From assembly GCF_010093445.1 (NCBI RefSeq), contig NZ_PDWW01000003.1:62001-126000 (forward strand): a stretch of DNA of 64,000 nt. Direction: 5' to 3'. Below are positions 37,245 to 48,521 of this stretch, piece after piece. The notes under the pieces are model-generated. The model did not search any database, was not told the DNA's origin, and saw nothing but the letters and a program-made list of their open reading frames with translations. The stretch is from Pseudoxanthomonas japonensis. Its GTDB lineage: Bacteria; Pseudomonadota; Gammaproteobacteria; Xanthomonadales; Xanthomonadaceae. The translations under genes and the position numbers were made by a program. The first letter of the stretch is position 1. Each line of letters starts with the position of its first letter.

Positions 37245-38057
37245 TCAATCCAGCGGGCGCACCTTGCGCGAGTTGCGCGCCATCATGCCCAGCGCCAGCC
37301 GGTGAGGCAGCAGCTTCACGATGGCGTGCAGCACCCGGTAGCGCCAGCCGGGGACCACCAGCACATCGCCCCGCTCTGTGCCGTCGATGCCGGCGCGCGC
37401 CACGTCGGCGGCCTGCAGCCACATGGACGGCGATACCCGCATCCGCGCGCGCGTGCCGGTGACATCGTGGAACTCGGAGTAGGTGAAGCCCGGGCACAGG
37501 GCAGTGACGTGCACGCCCTTGTCGTTGTTCTCCAGCGCAAGCGCCTCGCTGAACTTCAACAGGAAGGCCTTGGCCGGCGCGTACAGGGTCTGTCCGTCGG
37601 CGGCCGGCATCAGCGCGGCGAACGAAGCGACATTGAGGATGCGGCCATGGCCGGCGGTGCGGATCGAGGGCAGCAATCGCCAGGTCAGTTCGCACACGCT
37701 GGTCACCATCACCCGCAGGAAGGCGGCGTGGTCGGTCCAGTCGCTGCTGCGGTAACGCCCCGGTATGCCGTAGCCGGCGTTGTTGACCAGGATGCGGATC
37801 TTCACGCCGCGTCGCGCGAGTTCGGCCACCAGTGCCTCGGGCGCGGCGGGATCGGCCAGGTCCGCGGCCACGAGCTCCACCGGCACCTGCGCTCGCAGTT
37901 CCGTCGCCAATGCCTGCAACCGGTCCGCGCGCCGGGCCGTCAGCACCAGCGGGACGCCGCGCCTCGCGTACTCCCGTGCGATCTGCTCGCCGATACCGCT
38001 GGAGGCGCCCGTGACCAGGGCGTAGCCGGCAGGAGGGGCAGGGGTGGCGTCGGACAT
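37245..38057 (-). CDS. Short-chain dehydrogenase/reductase
   Basis: A 270-residue SDR. The cofactor motif TGASSGIG is at 16-23, NNAG at 92-95, and the catalytic set is Ser145, Tyr159 and Lys163 (YAPAK). ARRADRL after strand 2 suggests NADP(H). The ATG at 38057 was chosen from the family N-terminus and the short polar leader. The C-terminal extension (LHAIVKLLPHRLALGMMARNSRK) resembles the DltE/YqjQ-like group that acts on lipids or steroids, but the substrate is unknown. It is divergent from tpiA. Confidence 0.9.
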   Translation of the reverse strand: MSDATPAPPAGYALVTGASSGIGEQIAREYARRGVPLVLTARRADRLQALATELRAQVPVELVAADLADPAAPEALVAELARRGVKIRILVNNAGYGIPGRYRSSDWTDHAAFLRVMVTSVCELTWRLLPSIRTAGHGRILNVASFAALMPAADGQTLYAPAKAFLLKFSEALALENNDKGVHVTALCPGFTYSEFHDVTGTRARMRVSPSMWLQAADVARAGIDGTERGDVLVVPGWRYRVLHAIVKLLPHRLALGMMARNSRKVRPLD

Positions 38058-38127
38058 GCGGGCTCCTGGGCAAGCGAAGGGGTTCAGGCACGATAGCGCG
38101 CGGGTAGGTGTGCCGCCCAACATGGGC

Positions 38128-38133
38128 TAGACT
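38128..38133 (+). promoter_or_regulatory. -10 box for tpiA
   Basis: TAGACT followed by GCGCGCC lies 32 bp before the tpiA ATG, in the divergent gap with the SDR gene. It fits the general pattern of -10 boxes in this window (rimO, prmB, dcd). No clear -35. Confidence 0.4.
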
Positions 38134-38165
38134 GCGCGCCCTCGAACTGGACAGGAATTGGTCTT

Positions 38166-38924
38166 ATGCGTCGCAAGCTCGTGGCCGGCAACTGGAAGCT
38201 CCATGGCACCCGCGGTTTCGCCAACGCGCTGATGGACGAACTGGTCGCAGGCCTGCCGCTGGACGGCGTGGACCTGCTGATCCTGCCGCCGCTGCCCTAT
38301 CTGGGCGAGCTGATCGAGGACTACGCCGGCCGTGGCGTGGCCTTCGGCGCGCAGGACGTCAGCAGCAACGAAAAGGGCGCCTACACCGGTGAAGTCTGTG
38401 CCGCCATGCTGGTGGACGTGGGCGCGCGCTACGGGCTGGTCGGGCATTCCGAGCGTCGCCAGTACCACAACGAGAGCAGCGAACTGGTGGCGAAGAAGTT
38501 CGTCGCCGCCAAGAACGCCAGCCTGATCCCGGTGCTGTGCGTGGGCGAGACCGAGCAGCAGCGAAAGGACGGGCAGACCGAGTTCCGCATCCAGAAGCAA
38601 CTGCAGGCGGTGTTCGACCTGGCTGGCCCGCAGGCCTTCGATGGCGCCGTCATCGCCTACGAGCCGGTCTGGGCCATCGGCACCGGCCTGACGGCCACGC
38701 CAGCCCAGGCCCAGGCGGTGCATGCGTTCATCCGTGGCGAAGTCGCCGCGCGCGATGCTAGAATCGCCGGCTCGTTGCCTCTCCTGTACGGCGGCAGCGT
38801 GAAGCCCGACAACGCCGCGGAACTGTTCTCGCAGCCCGATGTCGATGGAGGGCTCGTGGGCGGCGCTTCCCTGGTCGCCCGGGATTTCCTGGCCATCGCG
38901 CAGGCGGCGGCCGGTCGGGGGTGA
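38166..38924 (+). CDS. tpiA: Triosephosphate isomerase
   Basis: A 252-residue TIM barrel that interconverts DHAP and glyceraldehyde-3-phosphate. Catalytic Lys11 (AGNWKLHG), His94 (VGHSERR) and Glu166 (AYEPVWAIGTG) are present, and YGGSVKPDNA is the phosphate loop. A GGA-rich site (ACAGGAATTGG) lies just upstream. The order tpiA-secG-tRNA-Leu-nuoA is widely conserved in Gammaproteobacteria. Confidence 0.98.
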   Translation: MRRKLVAGNWKLHGTRGFANALMDELVAGLPLDGVDLLILPPLPYLGELIEDYAGRGVAFGAQDVSSNEKGAYTGEVCAAMLVDVGARYGLVGHSERRQYHNESSELVAKKFVAAKNASLIPVLCVGETEQQRKDGQTEFRIQKQLQAVFDLAGPQAFDGAVIAYEPVWAIGTGLTATPAQAQAVHAFIRGEVAARDARIAGSLPLLYGGSVKPDNAAELFSQPDVDGGLVGGASLVARDFLAIAQAAAGRG

Positions 38925-38982
38925 CCCCGGCACGACCGGTCCATCGGGACCGGGCGACTCAACCGGTTGAGACTGATTCCAA

Positions 38983-39405
38983 ATGTGGATGTTGATCCTG
39001 AATGTGGTGTACGTGCTGGTGGCCATCGCCATCATCGCGTTGGTGCTGATGCAGCGGGGTTCCGGCGCCCAAGCGGGTTCGGGCTTCGGCGGCGGCGCCT
39101 CCGGCACGGTGTTCGGCGCGCGCGGCGCGTCCAACTTCCTGTCCAAGAGCACCAAGTGGCTGGCCATCGCGTTCTTCGGCATCAGCCTGTTCATGGCCTG
39201 GTACGCGACGCACAGCGCGCGTCCGACCACCCAGCAGAACCTCGGTGTGATGTCCGAGCTGCCCGCAGCGCCGGCTGCGCCGGTGGGCGAACTGCCGAAG
39301 CCGTCCACCGTGCCGAGCACGCCCATCCAGCAGGCGCCCGCCGCGCCGCAGGAGCCGGCGCCGGCAACCGGAACGCCGCCGGTGACGCCGCCGCAGGGCG
39401 GCTGA
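38983..39405 (+). CDS. secG: Preprotein translocase subunit SecG
   Basis: A 140-residue inner-membrane subunit of the SecYEG channel. Two transmembrane helices (~2-22 and ~55-74) flank the conserved loop MQRGSGAQAGSGFGGGASGTVFG. The C-terminal tail is long and rich in Pro and Ala (residues ~85-140), as in other Xanthomonadaceae but absent from E. coli SecG (110 residues). Confidence 0.95.
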   Translation: MWMLILNVVYVLVAIAIIALVLMQRGSGAQAGSGFGGGASGTVFGARGASNFLSKSTKWLAIAFFGISLFMAWYATHSARPTTQQNLGVMSELPAAPAAPVGELPKPSTVPSTPIQQAPAAPQEPAPATGTPPVTPPQGG

Positions 39406-39412
39406 TCGCGGA

Positions 39413-39418
39413 TACAAT
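39413..39418 (+). promoter_or_regulatory. -10 box for tRNA-Leu
   Basis: TACAAT followed by GGCGCGGCG lies 27 bp before the tRNA. The GC-rich stretch after the box may be a stringent-type discriminator. No good -35 is seen, and the tRNA may also be reached by read-through from secG. Confidence 0.4.
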
Positions 39419-39445
39419 GGCGCGGCGTACCGCGCAGGTTTCAAA

Positions 39446-39530
39446 GCCCAGGTGGCGGAATTGGTAGACGCACTACCTTGAGGTGGTAGCGGCGAAAGTC
39501 GTAGGGGTTCGAGTCCCCTCTTGGGCACCA
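39446..39530 (+). tRNA. tRNA-Leu (anticodon GAG)
   Basis: An 85-nt class II tRNA with encoded CCA. The acceptor stem GCCCAGG pairs with CTTGGGC (one G-U). The anticodon stem CTACC/GGTAG encloses loop TTGAGGT with anticodon GAG at 39480-39482. A variable arm is present and the T-loop GTTCGAGTC is normal. It reads CUC/CUU leucine codons. Confidence 0.97.
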
Positions 39531-39565
39531 ATCGGCGGGTCGGCGGCAACGTCGCTCCCGCATGG

Positions 39566-39597
39566 AAAAACCCGCCTTCCGGCGGGTTTTTTCTTTT
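39566..39597 (+). terminator. Rho-independent terminator after tRNA-Leu
   Basis: AAAAACCCGCC TTCC GGCGGGTTTTTT: an 8-bp stem with a stable TTCC loop and a six-T run, then TTTT again after C. A strong terminator that isolates the tRNA from the nuo operon. Confidence 0.93.
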
Positions 39598-39627
39598 GCC
39601 GACTGCGGTGATATGCGCCGGTAATCG

Positions 39628-39657
39628 TTTACTAGCGAGTTCACGAACCGTTACAAT
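39628..39657 (+). promoter_or_regulatory. Probable nuo operon promoter
   Basis: TTTACT (39628-39633) and TACAAT (39652-39657) are separated by 18 bp, starting 31 bp after the terminator and 173 bp before the nuoA GTG. This AT-richer patch is the only good promoter candidate in the 300-bp gap. The rest (39658-39830) is a GC-rich leader in which I see no gene or known riboswitch. Confidence 0.6.
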
Positions 39658-39830
39658 CCCGCCGATTCATCGGGCGCCCGGTACGTGTTGCGGAAGGGCT
39701 CCCGCCGAAGATGGGCCCGGTGGTTGCGCCACGGGTCGCGCACGGCCTGGCCGGACGCGGGCGATGCGAGCCCCATTCATGCCGTGCCGCGTCGTGCGCG
39801 CCGGCGGATAGGACAAGACGAGACAAGCGA

Positions 39831-40177
39831 GTGCTGGCCAATTACCTGCCCACCCTGTTGTTCCTGATCGTCGCCACCGGCATCGGCATCGCGCTGATGG
39901 TGGCCGGTCGCTTCCTCGGCCCGCGTCGCCCCGACGCCCAGAAGCTGTCCCCGTACGAATGCGGCTTCGAGGCCTTCGAAGACGCGCGCATGAAGTTCGA
40001 CGTGCGCTACTACCTGATCGCCATCCAGTTCATCGTGTTCGATCTGGAAATCATCTTCATTGTTCCGTGGACACTGGTGTTCCAGGAGCTGGGTCCGCGT
40101 GCGCTGGTCACGATGGGCCTGTTCGTGGGCATGCTGTTCCTCGGCTTCGTTTACGTTTGGAAGAAGGGAGCGCTCGA

Positions 40178-40187
<10 letters not shown>
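39831..40187 (+). CDS. nuoA: NADH-quinone oxidoreductase subunit A
   Basis: A 118-residue membrane subunit of complex I with three transmembrane helices. The conserved [28 protein letters not shown] loop and the FDLEIIF motif identify it. The GTG start at 39831 gives the usual N-terminus LANYLPTLL. It is the first gene of the operon and overlaps nuoB by 10 bp. Confidence 0.97.
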
Positions 40188-40732
<545 letters not shown>

Positions 40733-40774
40733 TCCTCCATTCCCCCGAATCCTTTCTAGAGCACGCCACGCCCC

Positions 40775-41500
40775 ATGGCTGAGCAAGCTGCAAACTTCAC
40801 CGACCAGCTGCGCGCCCGCTTCGCGGACGCCACGGTCAGCGTGGCCGAGCCGCGCGGCGAGATCACCCTGGAAGTACCGTCCGCCTCCTGGCACGCGGTC
40901 TGCCTGGCGCTGCGCGACGAGTTCGGTTTCGAACAGGCCGTCGATGTCAGCGGCGTGGACTACCTGGGCTACGGCAGCGCCGAGTGGGATACCGCCGACG
41001 TGTCGTCCGAAGGTTTCAGTCGCGGCGTCGAGGGCTTCGGTCCGGGCCGCTTCAACTGGGACCAGCGTCCGCGCGACGCCGCCCGTCCGAACCGCTTCGC
41101 CGTGGTCCTGCATCTGCTGTCGTACCAGCACAACCGCCGCGTGCGCGTGCGCTGCTTCGCGCCGGACGACGGCCTGCCGGTGGTCGCGTCGCTGTGCGAC
41201 GTGTGGCCGGGCCTGAACTGGTTCGAGCGCGAGGCGTTCGACCTGTACGGCATCATCTTCGAAGGCCATCCGGACCTGCGCCGCATCCTGACCGACTACG
41301 GCTTCGTCGGTCATCCGTTCCGCAAGGACTTCCCGCTGATCGGCAACGTCGAAGTCCGCTACGACGAAGAGAAGAAGCGCGTGGTGTACGAACCGGTCAC
41401 CTCGGTCGAGCCGCGTGTCGGCGTGCCGCGCGTGATCCGCGACGACGCCCGCTACCAGACCGCCGCCGGCGAGCAGGCCGCGCGCGAGGGCAAGGCATGA
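40775..41500 (+). CDS. nuoC: NADH-quinone oxidoreductase subunit C
   Basis: A 241-residue peripheral subunit that packs on NuoD near the quinone site and carries no cofactor. The 30-kDa subunit signature is ERE(A)[18 protein letters not shown] followed by [10 protein letters not shown]. NuoC and NuoD are separate genes here, unlike the E. coli fusion, and overlap by 4 bp (ATGA). Confidence 0.97.
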   Translation: MAEQAANFTDQLRARFADATVSVAEPRGEITLEVPSASWHAVCLALRDEFGFEQAVDVSGVDYLGYGSAEWDTADVSSEGFSRGVEGFGPGRFNWDQRPRDAARPNRFAVVLHLLSYQHNRRVRVRCFAPDDGLPVVASLCDVWPGLNWFEREAFDLYGIIFEGHPDLRRILTDYGFVGHPFRKDFPLIGNVEVRYDEEKKRVVYEPVTSVEPRVGVPRVIRDDARYQTAAGEQAAREGKA

Positions 41501-42801
41501 GCAATCCGCAATCCGGCGTCGCGTTCGCCAGCAATCCTGCCGAAAGCAAGCAGGAAATCCGCAACTACACGCTGAACTTCGGTCCCCAGCATCCGGCCGC
41601 GCACGGCGTGCTGCGCCTGATCCTGGAGATGGACGGCGAGACCATCGTCCGTGCCGATCCGCACGTGGGCCTGCTGCACCGGGGCACCGAGAAGCTGGCC
41701 GAGTCCAAGCCGTTCAACCAGTCGATCGGCTACATGGACCGCCTCGACTACGTGTCGATGATGTGCAACGAGCACGCCTACGTGCGCGCCATCGAAACCC
41801 TGATGGGCATCGAAGCGCCGGAGCGCGCGCAGTACATCCGCACGATGTACGACGAGATCACCCGCATCCTGAACCACCTGATGTGGATCGGCTCCAATGC
41901 GCTCGATCTCGGCGCGATGGCGGTCATGCTGTACGCCTTCCGTGAGCGCGAAGAGCTGATGGACTGCTACGAAGCGGTCAGCGGCGCGCGCATGCACGCG
42001 GCCTACTACCGGCCGGGCGGCGTGTACCGCGACCTGCCGGACCGCATGCCGAAGTACAAGGAATCGCCTTGGCGCAAGGGCAAGGCGCTGAAGCACTTCA
42101 ACCAGGCGCGCGAGGGCTCGCTGCTCGACTTCCTGGAAGATTTCACCAACGAATTCCCGAAGCGCGTCGACGAGTACGAGACGCTGCTGACCGACAACCG
42201 CATCTGGAAGCAGCGCACCGTCGGGATCGGCGTCGTCGCGCCCGAGCAGGCGCGCGCCTGGGGCATGACCGGCGCCATGCTGCGCGGTTCGGGCATCGCC
42301 TGGGACCTGCGCAAGAAGCAGCCGTACGCGAAGTACGATGTGGTCGATTTCGACATCCCGGTCGGCGTCAACGGCGACTGCTACGACCGTTACCTGGTCC
42401 GCGTCGCCGAGATGCGCCAGTCCAACCGCATCATCCAGCAGTGCGTGACGTGGCTGAAGGCCAACCCCGGTCCGGTCATGGTGCAGAACTTCAAGGTCGC
42501 GCCACCCTCCCGCGAGGAGATGAAGGACGACATGGAAGCGCTGATCCACCACTTCAAGCTCTTCAGCGAGGGCTACTGCGTGCCGGCCGGCGAGACCTAC
42601 GCCGCGGTCGAAGCGCCAAAGGGCGAGTTCGGCTGCTACCTGGTATCCGACGGCGCCAACAAGCCGTTCCGCGTGAAGCTGCGCGCGCCGGGTTTCGCGC
42701 ACCTCTCCTCGATGGACGAGATCGTGCGCGGCCACATGCTCCCCGACGTCGTCGCGATGATCGGTACCTATGATCTTGTCTTTGGTGAGGTGGACCGATG
42801 A
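41497..42801 (+). CDS. nuoD: NADH-quinone oxidoreductase subunit D
   Basis: A 434-residue 49-kDa-type subunit that forms the quinone-binding cavity with NuoB. It starts near [22 protein letters not shown] and includes [12 protein letters not shown], and it ends with the hallmark [17 protein letters not shown]. Length is normal for an unfused NuoD. Its ends overlap nuoC and nuoE by 4 bp each, giving coupled translation. Confidence 0.98.
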   Translation: MSNPQSGVAFASNPAESKQEIRNYTLNFGPQHPAAHGVLRLILEMDGETIVRADPHVGLLHRGTEKLAESKPFNQSIGYMDRLDYVSMMCNEHAYVRAIETLMGIEAPERAQYIRTMYDEITRILNHLMWIGSNALDLGAMAVMLYAFREREELMDCYEAVSGARMHAAYYRPGGVYRDLPDRMPKYKESPWRKGKALKHFNQAREGSLLDFLEDFTNEFPKRVDEYETLLTDNRIWKQRTVGIGVVAPEQARAWGMTGAMLRGSGIAWDLRKKQPYAKYDVVDFDIPVGVNGDCYDRYLVRVAEMRQSNRIIQQCVTWLKANPGPVMVQNFKVAPPSREEMKDDMEALIHHFKLFSEGYCVPAGETYAAVEAPKGEFGCYLVSDGANKPFRVKLRAPGFAHLSSMDEIVRGHMLPDVVAMIGTYDLVFGEVDR

Positions 42802-43325
42802 GGGCCACGGGTAATTTCGAAGCGGCGCAGAATGTCGATCCGCTGGTGGCGTTGAGCGACAAGACGCGCGCGCACATCGATCATTGGCTGACCAAGTTCC
42901 CGCCGGACCGCAAGCGTTCCGCGGTGCTGCAGGGCCTGCATGCCGCGCAGGAGCAGAACGAGGGCTGGCTGACCGACGAGTTGATCGCCGCCGTCGCCAA
43001 GTACCTCGACCTGCCGCCGGTATGGGCGTACGAAGTCGCCAGCTTCTACTCGATGTTCGAGACCGAGAAGGTCGGCCGCAACAACGTCGCGTTCTGCACC
43101 AACATCAGCTGCTGGCTCAACGGCGCCGAGGATCTGGTCGCGCACGCGGAGAAGAAGCTCGGCTGCAAGCTGGGCGAATCCACCGCCGACGGTCGTGTCT
43201 ACCTGAAGCGCGAAGAAGAATGCGTCGCCGCCTGCTGCGGCGCGCCGGTCGTGGTCATCAACGGCCACTACCACGAGAAGCTGACGCCGGCGAAGGTCGA
43301 CGAGCTGCTGGACGGGCTGGAGTAA
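42798..43325 (+). CDS. nuoE: NADH-quinone oxidoreductase subunit E
   Basis: A 175-residue 24-kDa subunit with a thioredoxin-like 2Fe-2S domain (cluster N1a). Ligands are Cys100, Cys105 ([13 protein letters not shown]), Cys142 and Cys146 ([10 protein letters not shown]). The N-terminal helical part carries [17 protein letters not shown]. It begins in the nuoD stop codon (ATGA) and ends 4 bp before nuoF. Confidence 0.97.
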   Translation: MRATGNFEAAQNVDPLVALSDKTRAHIDHWLTKFPPDRKRSAVLQGLHAAQEQNEGWLTDELIAAVAKYLDLPPVWAYEVASFYSMFETEKVGRNNVAFCTNISCWLNGAEDLVAHAEKKLGCKLGESTADGRVYLKREEECVAACCGAPVVVINGHYHEKLTPAKVDELLDGLE

Positions 43326-43329
43326 GCGC

Positions 43330-44700
43330 ATGGCAGGCCATTCACACTATTCGGAAGGCTACGGCCCGGTCGGTCCCGCTCCCAAGGAGCACCAGGCCGT
43401 CTACACCACGCTGCATTTCGACAAGCCGTGGTCGTACGAGAACTACCTGAAGACCGGCGGTTACGCCGCGCTGCGCCGGATCATCGAAGAGAAGATCCCG
43501 CCGGCAGACGTGGTCGAGATGGTCAAGCAGTCCGGCCTGCGCGGCCGCGGCGGCGCGGGCTTCCCCACCGGCCTGAAGTGGAGCTTCATGCCCAAGGGCG
43601 ACATGCAGAAGTACATCCTCTGCAACTCGGACGAATCCGAACCGGGTACCGCCAAGGACCGCGACATCCTGCGCTACAACCCGCACGCGGTGATCGAGGG
43701 CATGGCCATCGCCTGCTACGCCACCGGTTCGACCGTCGGCTACAACTACCTGCGCGGCGAGTTCCACCACGAGCCGTTCGAGCACCTGGAAGAAGCCACC
43801 GCCGAGGCCTACAAGCACGGCTGGCTGGGCAAGAACATCCTCGGCTCCGGCGTGGACATCGACCTGTACAACGCGCTCGGTGCGGGCGCCTACATCTGCG
43901 GTGAGGAAACCGCGCTGATGGAGTCGCTGGAAGGGAAGAAAGGGCAGCCGCGCTTCAAGCCGCCGTTTCCGGCCAACTTCGGCCTGTACGGCAAGCCGAC
44001 CACGATCAACAACACCGAGACCTACGCCTCGGTGCCGGCGATCGTGCGCAACGGCGCCGAGTGGTTCATGAACCTCGGCAAGCCCAACAACGGCGGCTGC
44101 AAGATCTTCTCGGTCTCCGGCCACGTCGCGAAGCCGGGCAACCACGAGATCCGCCTGGGCACGTCGTTCGCCGACCTGCTGGAGCTTTGCGGTGGCATGC
44201 GCGAAGGCCGCAAGCTCAAGGCGGTCATCCCGGGCGGCTCCTCGATGCCGGTGCTGCCGGGCGAGGTGATGATGGGTCTGACGATGGACTACGACAGCAT
44301 CCAGAAGGCCGGCTCCGGCCTGGGTTCGGGCGCCGTCGTCGTGATGGACGACACCACCTGCATGGTGCGTGCCTGCCAGCGCATCGCGCGCTTCTACTAC
44401 AAGGAAAGCTGCGGCCAGTGCACGCCGTGCCGCGAAGGCACCGGCTGGATGTACCGCATGCTGACCCGCGTGGCCGAGCACAAGGCCACGATCGAAGACC
44501 TGCAGACGCTGCGCGCGGCGGCCGGCCAGATCGAAGGCCACACCATCTGCGCCTTCGGCGAAGCCGCTGCGTGGCCGGTGCAGGGCATGCTGCGCCACTT
44601 CTGGCACGAATTCGAATACGCGATCGTCAACAAGCGCTTCCTCGTCGACGACGAGCGCAACGGCACGGTGGTCCGTTCCAACCTGGAGGTGGCCGCGTGA
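43330..44700 (+). CDS. nuoF: NADH-quinone oxidoreductase subunit F
   Basis: A 456-residue subunit that binds NADH and FMN, the electron entry point. [16 protein letters not shown] binds FMN/NADH. The 4Fe-4S cluster N3 is held by Cys361, Cys364, Cys367 ([12 protein letters not shown]) and Cys407 (TICAFGE). The end overlaps nuoG by 4 bp (GTGA). Confidence 0.98.
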   Translation: MAGHSHYSEGYGPVGPAPKEHQAVYTTLHFDKPWSYENYLKTGGYAALRRIIEEKIPPADVVEMVKQSGLRGRGGAGFPTGLKWSFMPKGDMQKYILCNSDESEPGTAKDRDILRYNPHAVIEGMAIACYATGSTVGYNYLRGEFHHEPFEHLEEATAEAYKHGWLGKNILGSGVDIDLYNALGAGAYICGEETALMESLEGKKGQPRFKPPFPANFGLYGKPTTINNTETYASVPAIVRNGAEWFMNLGKPNNGGCKIFSVSGHVAKPGNHEIRLGTSFADLLELCGGMREGRKLKAVIPGGSSMPVLPGEVMMGLTMDYDSIQKAGSGLGSGAVVVMDDTTCMVRACQRIARFYYKESCGQCTPCREGTGWMYRMLTRVAEHKATIEDLQTLRAAAGQIEGHTICAFGEAAAWPVQGMLRHFWHEFEYAIVNKRFLVDDERNGTVVRSNLEVAA

Positions 44701-46931
44701 GTGCGCAGCCCGTGAATCCCAACCTGCCGCCGGACCACGTCACCGTCTTCATCGACGGGCAGGAGTTGGCCGCGCCCAAGGGTTCGATGATCATCCAGGC
44801 CGCCGACAAGGCCGGCATCCCGATCCCGCGCTTCTGCTACCACGAGAAGCTGCCGATCGCGGCCAACTGCCGCATGTGCCTGGTCGAAGTCGAGAAGATG
44901 CCGAAGCCGGCGCCGGCCTGCGCCACGCCGGTGATGGACGGCATGAAGATCGCCACGCGCAGCGACAAGGCGTTGAAGTCGCAGCGCAACGTGATGGAAT
45001 TCCTGCTGATCAACCATCCGCTGGACTGCCCGATCTGCGACCAGGGCGGCGAATGCGAGCTGCAGGACCTGTCGCTGGGGTATGGCCGTTCGGTCAGCCG
45101 TTTCCAGGAGCGCAAGCGCGTGGTGCCGGACGAGGACATCGGTCCGCTGGTCGCCACCGAGATGACCCGCTGCATCCAGTGCACGCGCTGCGTGCGCTTC
45201 ACCGCGGACGTCGCCGGCACCTATGAGCTGGGCGGCATGTACCGCGGCGAGAACCTGCAGATCGGCACCTACGACGGCAAGCCGCTGACCACCGAGATTT
45301 CCGGCAACGTCATCGACGTGTGCCCGGTGGGTGCGCTGACCAACAAGGTGTTCCAGTTCCGCGCCCGTCCGTGGGAGCTGATCGCGCGCGAGTCCGTCGG
45401 CTTCCATGATGCGATGGGTTCGAACGTGTTCTACCACTCGCGCCGGGGCCAGGTGCTGCGCACCGTGCCGCGCGAGAACGAGGCGGTCAACGAGTGCTGG
45501 CTGTCGGACCGCGACCGCTATTCGCACCAGGGCCTGTACGCCGACGACCGCGCGGTGAAGCCGCTGCAGAAGGTCAATGGCGAGTGGCGCGAAGTGTCGT
45601 GGGGCGAAGGCCTGGCGGCGGCTGCCGAGATCCTGCGCGCGAACCGCGGCGACAGCGTCGGCATGCTGGTGCATCCGGCCGTGTCGAACGAAGAGGGCGG
45701 CCTGCTGGCGAAGCTGGCCGGCGGCCTCGGCACCGGCAACCTGGACCACCGCATCAATACCCGCGACTTCTCCGACGGCGCCGTCGCCGAGCCGTTCGCA
45801 CTGCCGCTGGCGGAGATCGAACAGGCCGATGTCATCGTGCTGTTCGGCACCAACCTGCGCCACGAGCTGCCGCTGCTGCACCAGCGCATCCGCAAGGCCG
45901 TCCGCACGGGCGCCAAGGTGCACGTGGTCAATCCGGTCGACTTCGACTTCGCCTTCGGCATCGCCGGCAAGCACATCGTTGCGCCGTCGAAGCTCGGTGA
46001 CGCGCTGAACGATGCCGCGTTGCGCGACATCGCCAAGGCCGCGAACCGCGCCGTCGTGATCGTCGGCGGCATCGTCGAGAATCATCCGCAGGCGTCAACG
46101 CTACGCGCCGCTGCCGCGGCGTTCGCGGGCGCGACCGACGCGTCGCTGTGCCGCATTCCGCAAGGCGCGAACGCGGTCGGCCTGGCCCGTCATGGCGTGC
46201 TGCCGACCGGTCGCGACGTGGCCGGCATGTTCGCCGAGCCGCGCAGCGCCTACGTCATCTACGGCATTGAGCCTGGCCTGGACTTCGCCGATACGCCGGC
46301 CGCTTCGCGCGCGCTGGCCTCGGCCAAGGTCGTGGCCTTCAGCCACTTCGCCTGCAAGTCGACGCGCGACGTGGCCGACGTGATCCTGCCGATCGGCCTG
46401 CTGCCGGAAATCGAAGCGACGCTGACCAACCTGGATGGCAGGGACCAGCGCACGCAGGCGGCCGGCAAGCTGCCGGGTGAGGCGCGCGACGGCTGGAAGG
46501 TGCTGCGTGCCCTGGGTGGCGAGCTGCAGCTGGCCGGCTTCGAGTTCACCGACATCGCCGGTGCGCGCGAGGCCATCGGCGATACCAAGGCCGTCGCCGT
46601 CGCCAAGTCGGCCGCGCCTGCCGCCAATGGACATGGTCTGGAACTGGCGGTCACTGCGGCGATCTACCGCACCGACGGTACCGTCCGCCGCGCCGAAGCG
46701 CTGCAGGCGCACCCGCTGAACGTGGGCGACCGCATCGTGCTGAATCCTGCCGACGCGCAGGCCGCCGGCGTCGCCGAAGGCCAGATGGCGAAGGTCGGCA
46801 ACGGTGTCGGCACGGCCGCGCTGCCGGTGGTGGTGGATGCCCGCGTCGCCGCGGGCGTCGCCTGGATCGAGAGCGGCTACGGTGCCACGGCACCGCTGGG
46901 CGCTGGACGCGTCACGGTGGTGAGCGCATGA
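44697..46931 (+). CDS. nuoG: NADH-quinone oxidoreductase subunit G
   Basis: A 744-residue subunit holding several Fe-S clusters between NuoEF and NuoI. A 2Fe-2S ferredoxin-like domain ([15 protein letters not shown]) is followed by [14 protein letters not shown] and [10 protein letters not shown] clusters, then a molybdopterin-oxidoreductase-like region without a visible cofactor signature. It is shorter than E. coli NuoG (about 908 residues). The GTG start at 44697 sits in the nuoF stop (GTGA). Confidence 0.96.
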   Translation: MSAQPVNPNLPPDHVTVFIDGQELAAPKGSMIIQAADKAGIPIPRFCYHEKLPIAANCRMCLVEVEKMPKPAPACATPVMDGMKIATRSDKALKSQRNVMEFLLINHPLDCPICDQGGECELQDLSLGYGRSVSRFQERKRVVPDEDIGPLVATEMTRCIQCTRCVRFTADVAGTYELGGMYRGENLQIGTYDGKPLTTEISGNVIDVCPVGALTNKVFQFRARPWELIARESVGFHDAMGSNVFYHSRRGQVLRTVPRENEAVNECWLSDRDRYSHQGLYADDRAVKPLQKVNGEWREVSWGEGLAAAAEILRANRGDSVGMLVHPAVSNEEGGLLAKLAGGLGTGNLDHRINTRDFSDGAVAEPFALPLAEIEQADVIVLFGTNLRHELPLLHQRIRKAVRTGAKVHVVNPVDFDFAFGIAGKHIVAPSKLGDALNDAALRDIAKAANRAVVIVGGIVENHPQASTLRAAAAAFAGATDASLCRIPQGANAVGLARHGVLPTGRDVAGMFAEPRSAYVIYGIEPGLDFADTPAASRALASAKVVAFSHFACKSTRDVADVILPIGLLPEIEATLTNLDGRDQRTQAAGKLPGEARDGWKVLRALGGELQLAGFEFTDIAGAREAIGDTKAVAVAKSAAPAANGHGLELAVTAAIYRTDGTVRRAEALQAHPLNVGDRIVLNPADAQAAGVAEGQMAKVGNGVGTAALPVVVDARVAAGVAWIESGYGATAPLGAGRVTVVSA

Positions 46932-48019
46932 ACGAGATGTTGATCAACGCGGTCGGCCCCCTGCGCGAGTGGTTCTTCGGGCTGGGCGACATCGGCATGA
47001 TCCTGTGGATCGTGCTTAAGATCCTGGCCATCGCCATGCCGGTGATCATCTCGGTCGCGTTCTACGTGGTGTGGGAGCGCAAGCTGATCGGCTGGATGCA
47101 TGTGCGCCACGGACCGATGTACGTGGGCATGGGCATCTTCCAGGCCTTCGCCGATGTCTTCAAGCTGCTGTTCAAGGAAATCATCCAGCCCAGCAGCGCA
47201 CAGAAGACGATGTACATCCTGGCGCCGCTGATCACGCTGGCGCCGGCCTTCGCGGCGTGGGCGGTGGTGCCGTTCGACTACCAGCTGGTGCTGTCGAACG
47301 CCAATGCCGGCCTGCTGTACCTGCTGGCGATGACCTCGCTGGGCGTGTACGGCATCATCATCGCCGGCTGGGCCTCCAACTCGAAGTACGCCTTCCTCGG
47401 CGCGATGCGCTCGGCCGCGCAGGTCGTCAGCTACGAAATCGCGATGGGCTTCGCCCTGGTCGGCGTGCTGATCGCCGCCGGCAGCCTCAACCTGACCGAC
47501 ATCGTGATGGCGCAGGCGGGCGACTCCGGCTTCTTCGAGTGGTTCTGGCTGCCGCTGTTCCCGCTGTTCATCGTGTACTGGGTGTCCGGCGTCGCCGAGA
47601 CCAACCGCTCGCCGTTCGACGTGGTGGAAGGCGAATCGGAAATCGTCGCCGGCCACATGGTCGAGTATTCGGGCGCGGCGTTCGCGCTGTTCTTCCTGGC
47701 CGAATACGCCAACATGATCCTGGTCAGCTTCCTGGTGTCGCTGTTCTTCCTCGGCGGCTGGCTAAGCCCGCTGCAGGGCTGGATCACCGCCGACGTGTCG
47801 CCGTGGATCAACTGGATCTGGACCGGCGGCTGGCCGTGGCTGCTGTTGAAGGTGCTGTTCTTCGCCAGCGCCTACATCTGGTTCCGTGCCAGCTTCCCGC
47901 GCTACCGCTACGACCAGATCATGCGCCTGGGCTGGAAGGTGTTCATCCCGCTCACGATCTTCTGGATCGCGGTGACGGCAGTGATGGTGTTCTTCGGCGT
48001 GTTCGAGAAGGGTGTGTAA
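46928..48019 (+). CDS. nuoH: NADH-quinone oxidoreductase subunit H
   Basis: A 363-residue membrane subunit with about eight helices. It forms the membrane side of the quinone channel and links the arm to the proton pumps. Conserved loops are [15 protein letters not shown], the [20 protein letters not shown] motif and [20 protein letters not shown]. It overlaps nuoG by 4 bp. Confidence 0.98.
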   Translation: MNEMLINAVGPLREWFFGLGDIGMILWIVLKILAIAMPVIISVAFYVVWERKLIGWMHVRHGPMYVGMGIFQAFADVFKLLFKEIIQPSSAQKTMYILAPLITLAPAFAAWAVVPFDYQLVLSNANAGLLYLLAMTSLGVYGIIIAGWASNSKYAFLGAMRSAAQVVSYEIAMGFALVGVLIAAGSLNLTDIVMAQAGDSGFFEWFWLPLFPLFIVYWVSGVAETNRSPFDVVEGESEIVAGHMVEYSGAAFALFFLAEYANMILVSFLVSLFFLGGWLSPLQGWITADVSPWINWIWTGGWPWLLLKVLFFASAYIWFRASFPRYRYDQIMRLGWKVFIPLTIFWIAVTAVMVFFGVFEKGV

Positions 48020-48022
48020 GAC

Positions 48023-48511
48023 ATGAGCAAGGTTGTGCACTACTTCAAGAGCCTGATGCTGCTGGAGCTGCTCCAGGGCCTGTGGCTGACGCTGAAGTAC
48101 ACCTTCAAGCCGAAGTACACGCTGATGTACCCGATGGAGAAGTTCCCGCAGTCGCCGCGCTTCCGTGGCCTGCACGCGCTGCGCCGCTACCCGAACGGCG
48201 AAGAGCGCTGCATCGCCTGCAAGCTGTGCGAGGCGGTCTGCCCGGCGCTGGCGATCACCATCGACTCGGCCCCGCGCGAGGACGGCACCCGCCGCACCAC
48301 GCGCTACGACATCGACCTGTTCAAGTGCATCTACTGCGGCTTCTGCGAAGAGAGCTGCCCGGTGGACTCGATCGTGGAAACGCACGTGCTGGAGTACCAC
48401 TTCGACAAGCGCGGGCAGAACATCGTCACCAAGCCGCAGCTGCTGGCGATCGGCGACCGGCTGGAAGCCGAGATCGCCGAGCGCCGCGCCGCCGACGCCG
48501 CCTTCCGCTGA
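48023..48511 (+). CDS. nuoI: NADH-quinone oxidoreductase subunit I
   Basis: A 162-residue ferredoxin-type subunit with two 4Fe-4S clusters (N6a and N6b), bound by [12 protein letters not shown] and [16 protein letters not shown]. The N-terminal amphipathic helix ([15 protein letters not shown]) contacts the membrane. A 3-bp gap follows nuoH. Confidence 0.98.
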   Translation: MSKVVHYFKSLMLLELLQGLWLTLKYTFKPKYTLMYPMEKFPQSPRFRGLHALRRYPNGEERCIACKLCEAVCPALAITIDSAPREDGTRRTTRYDIDLFKCIYCGFCEESCPVDSIVETHVLEYHFDKRGQNIVTKPQLLAIGDRLEAEIAERRAADAAFR

Positions 48512-48521
48512 GGTCCGAAGA

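Noticed and set aside
39658-39830. Possible small gene or riboswitch in the nuo leader
   Set aside because: No frame with a ribosome binding site and sensible composition, and no recognisable riboswitch core; it is treated as an untranslated leader.
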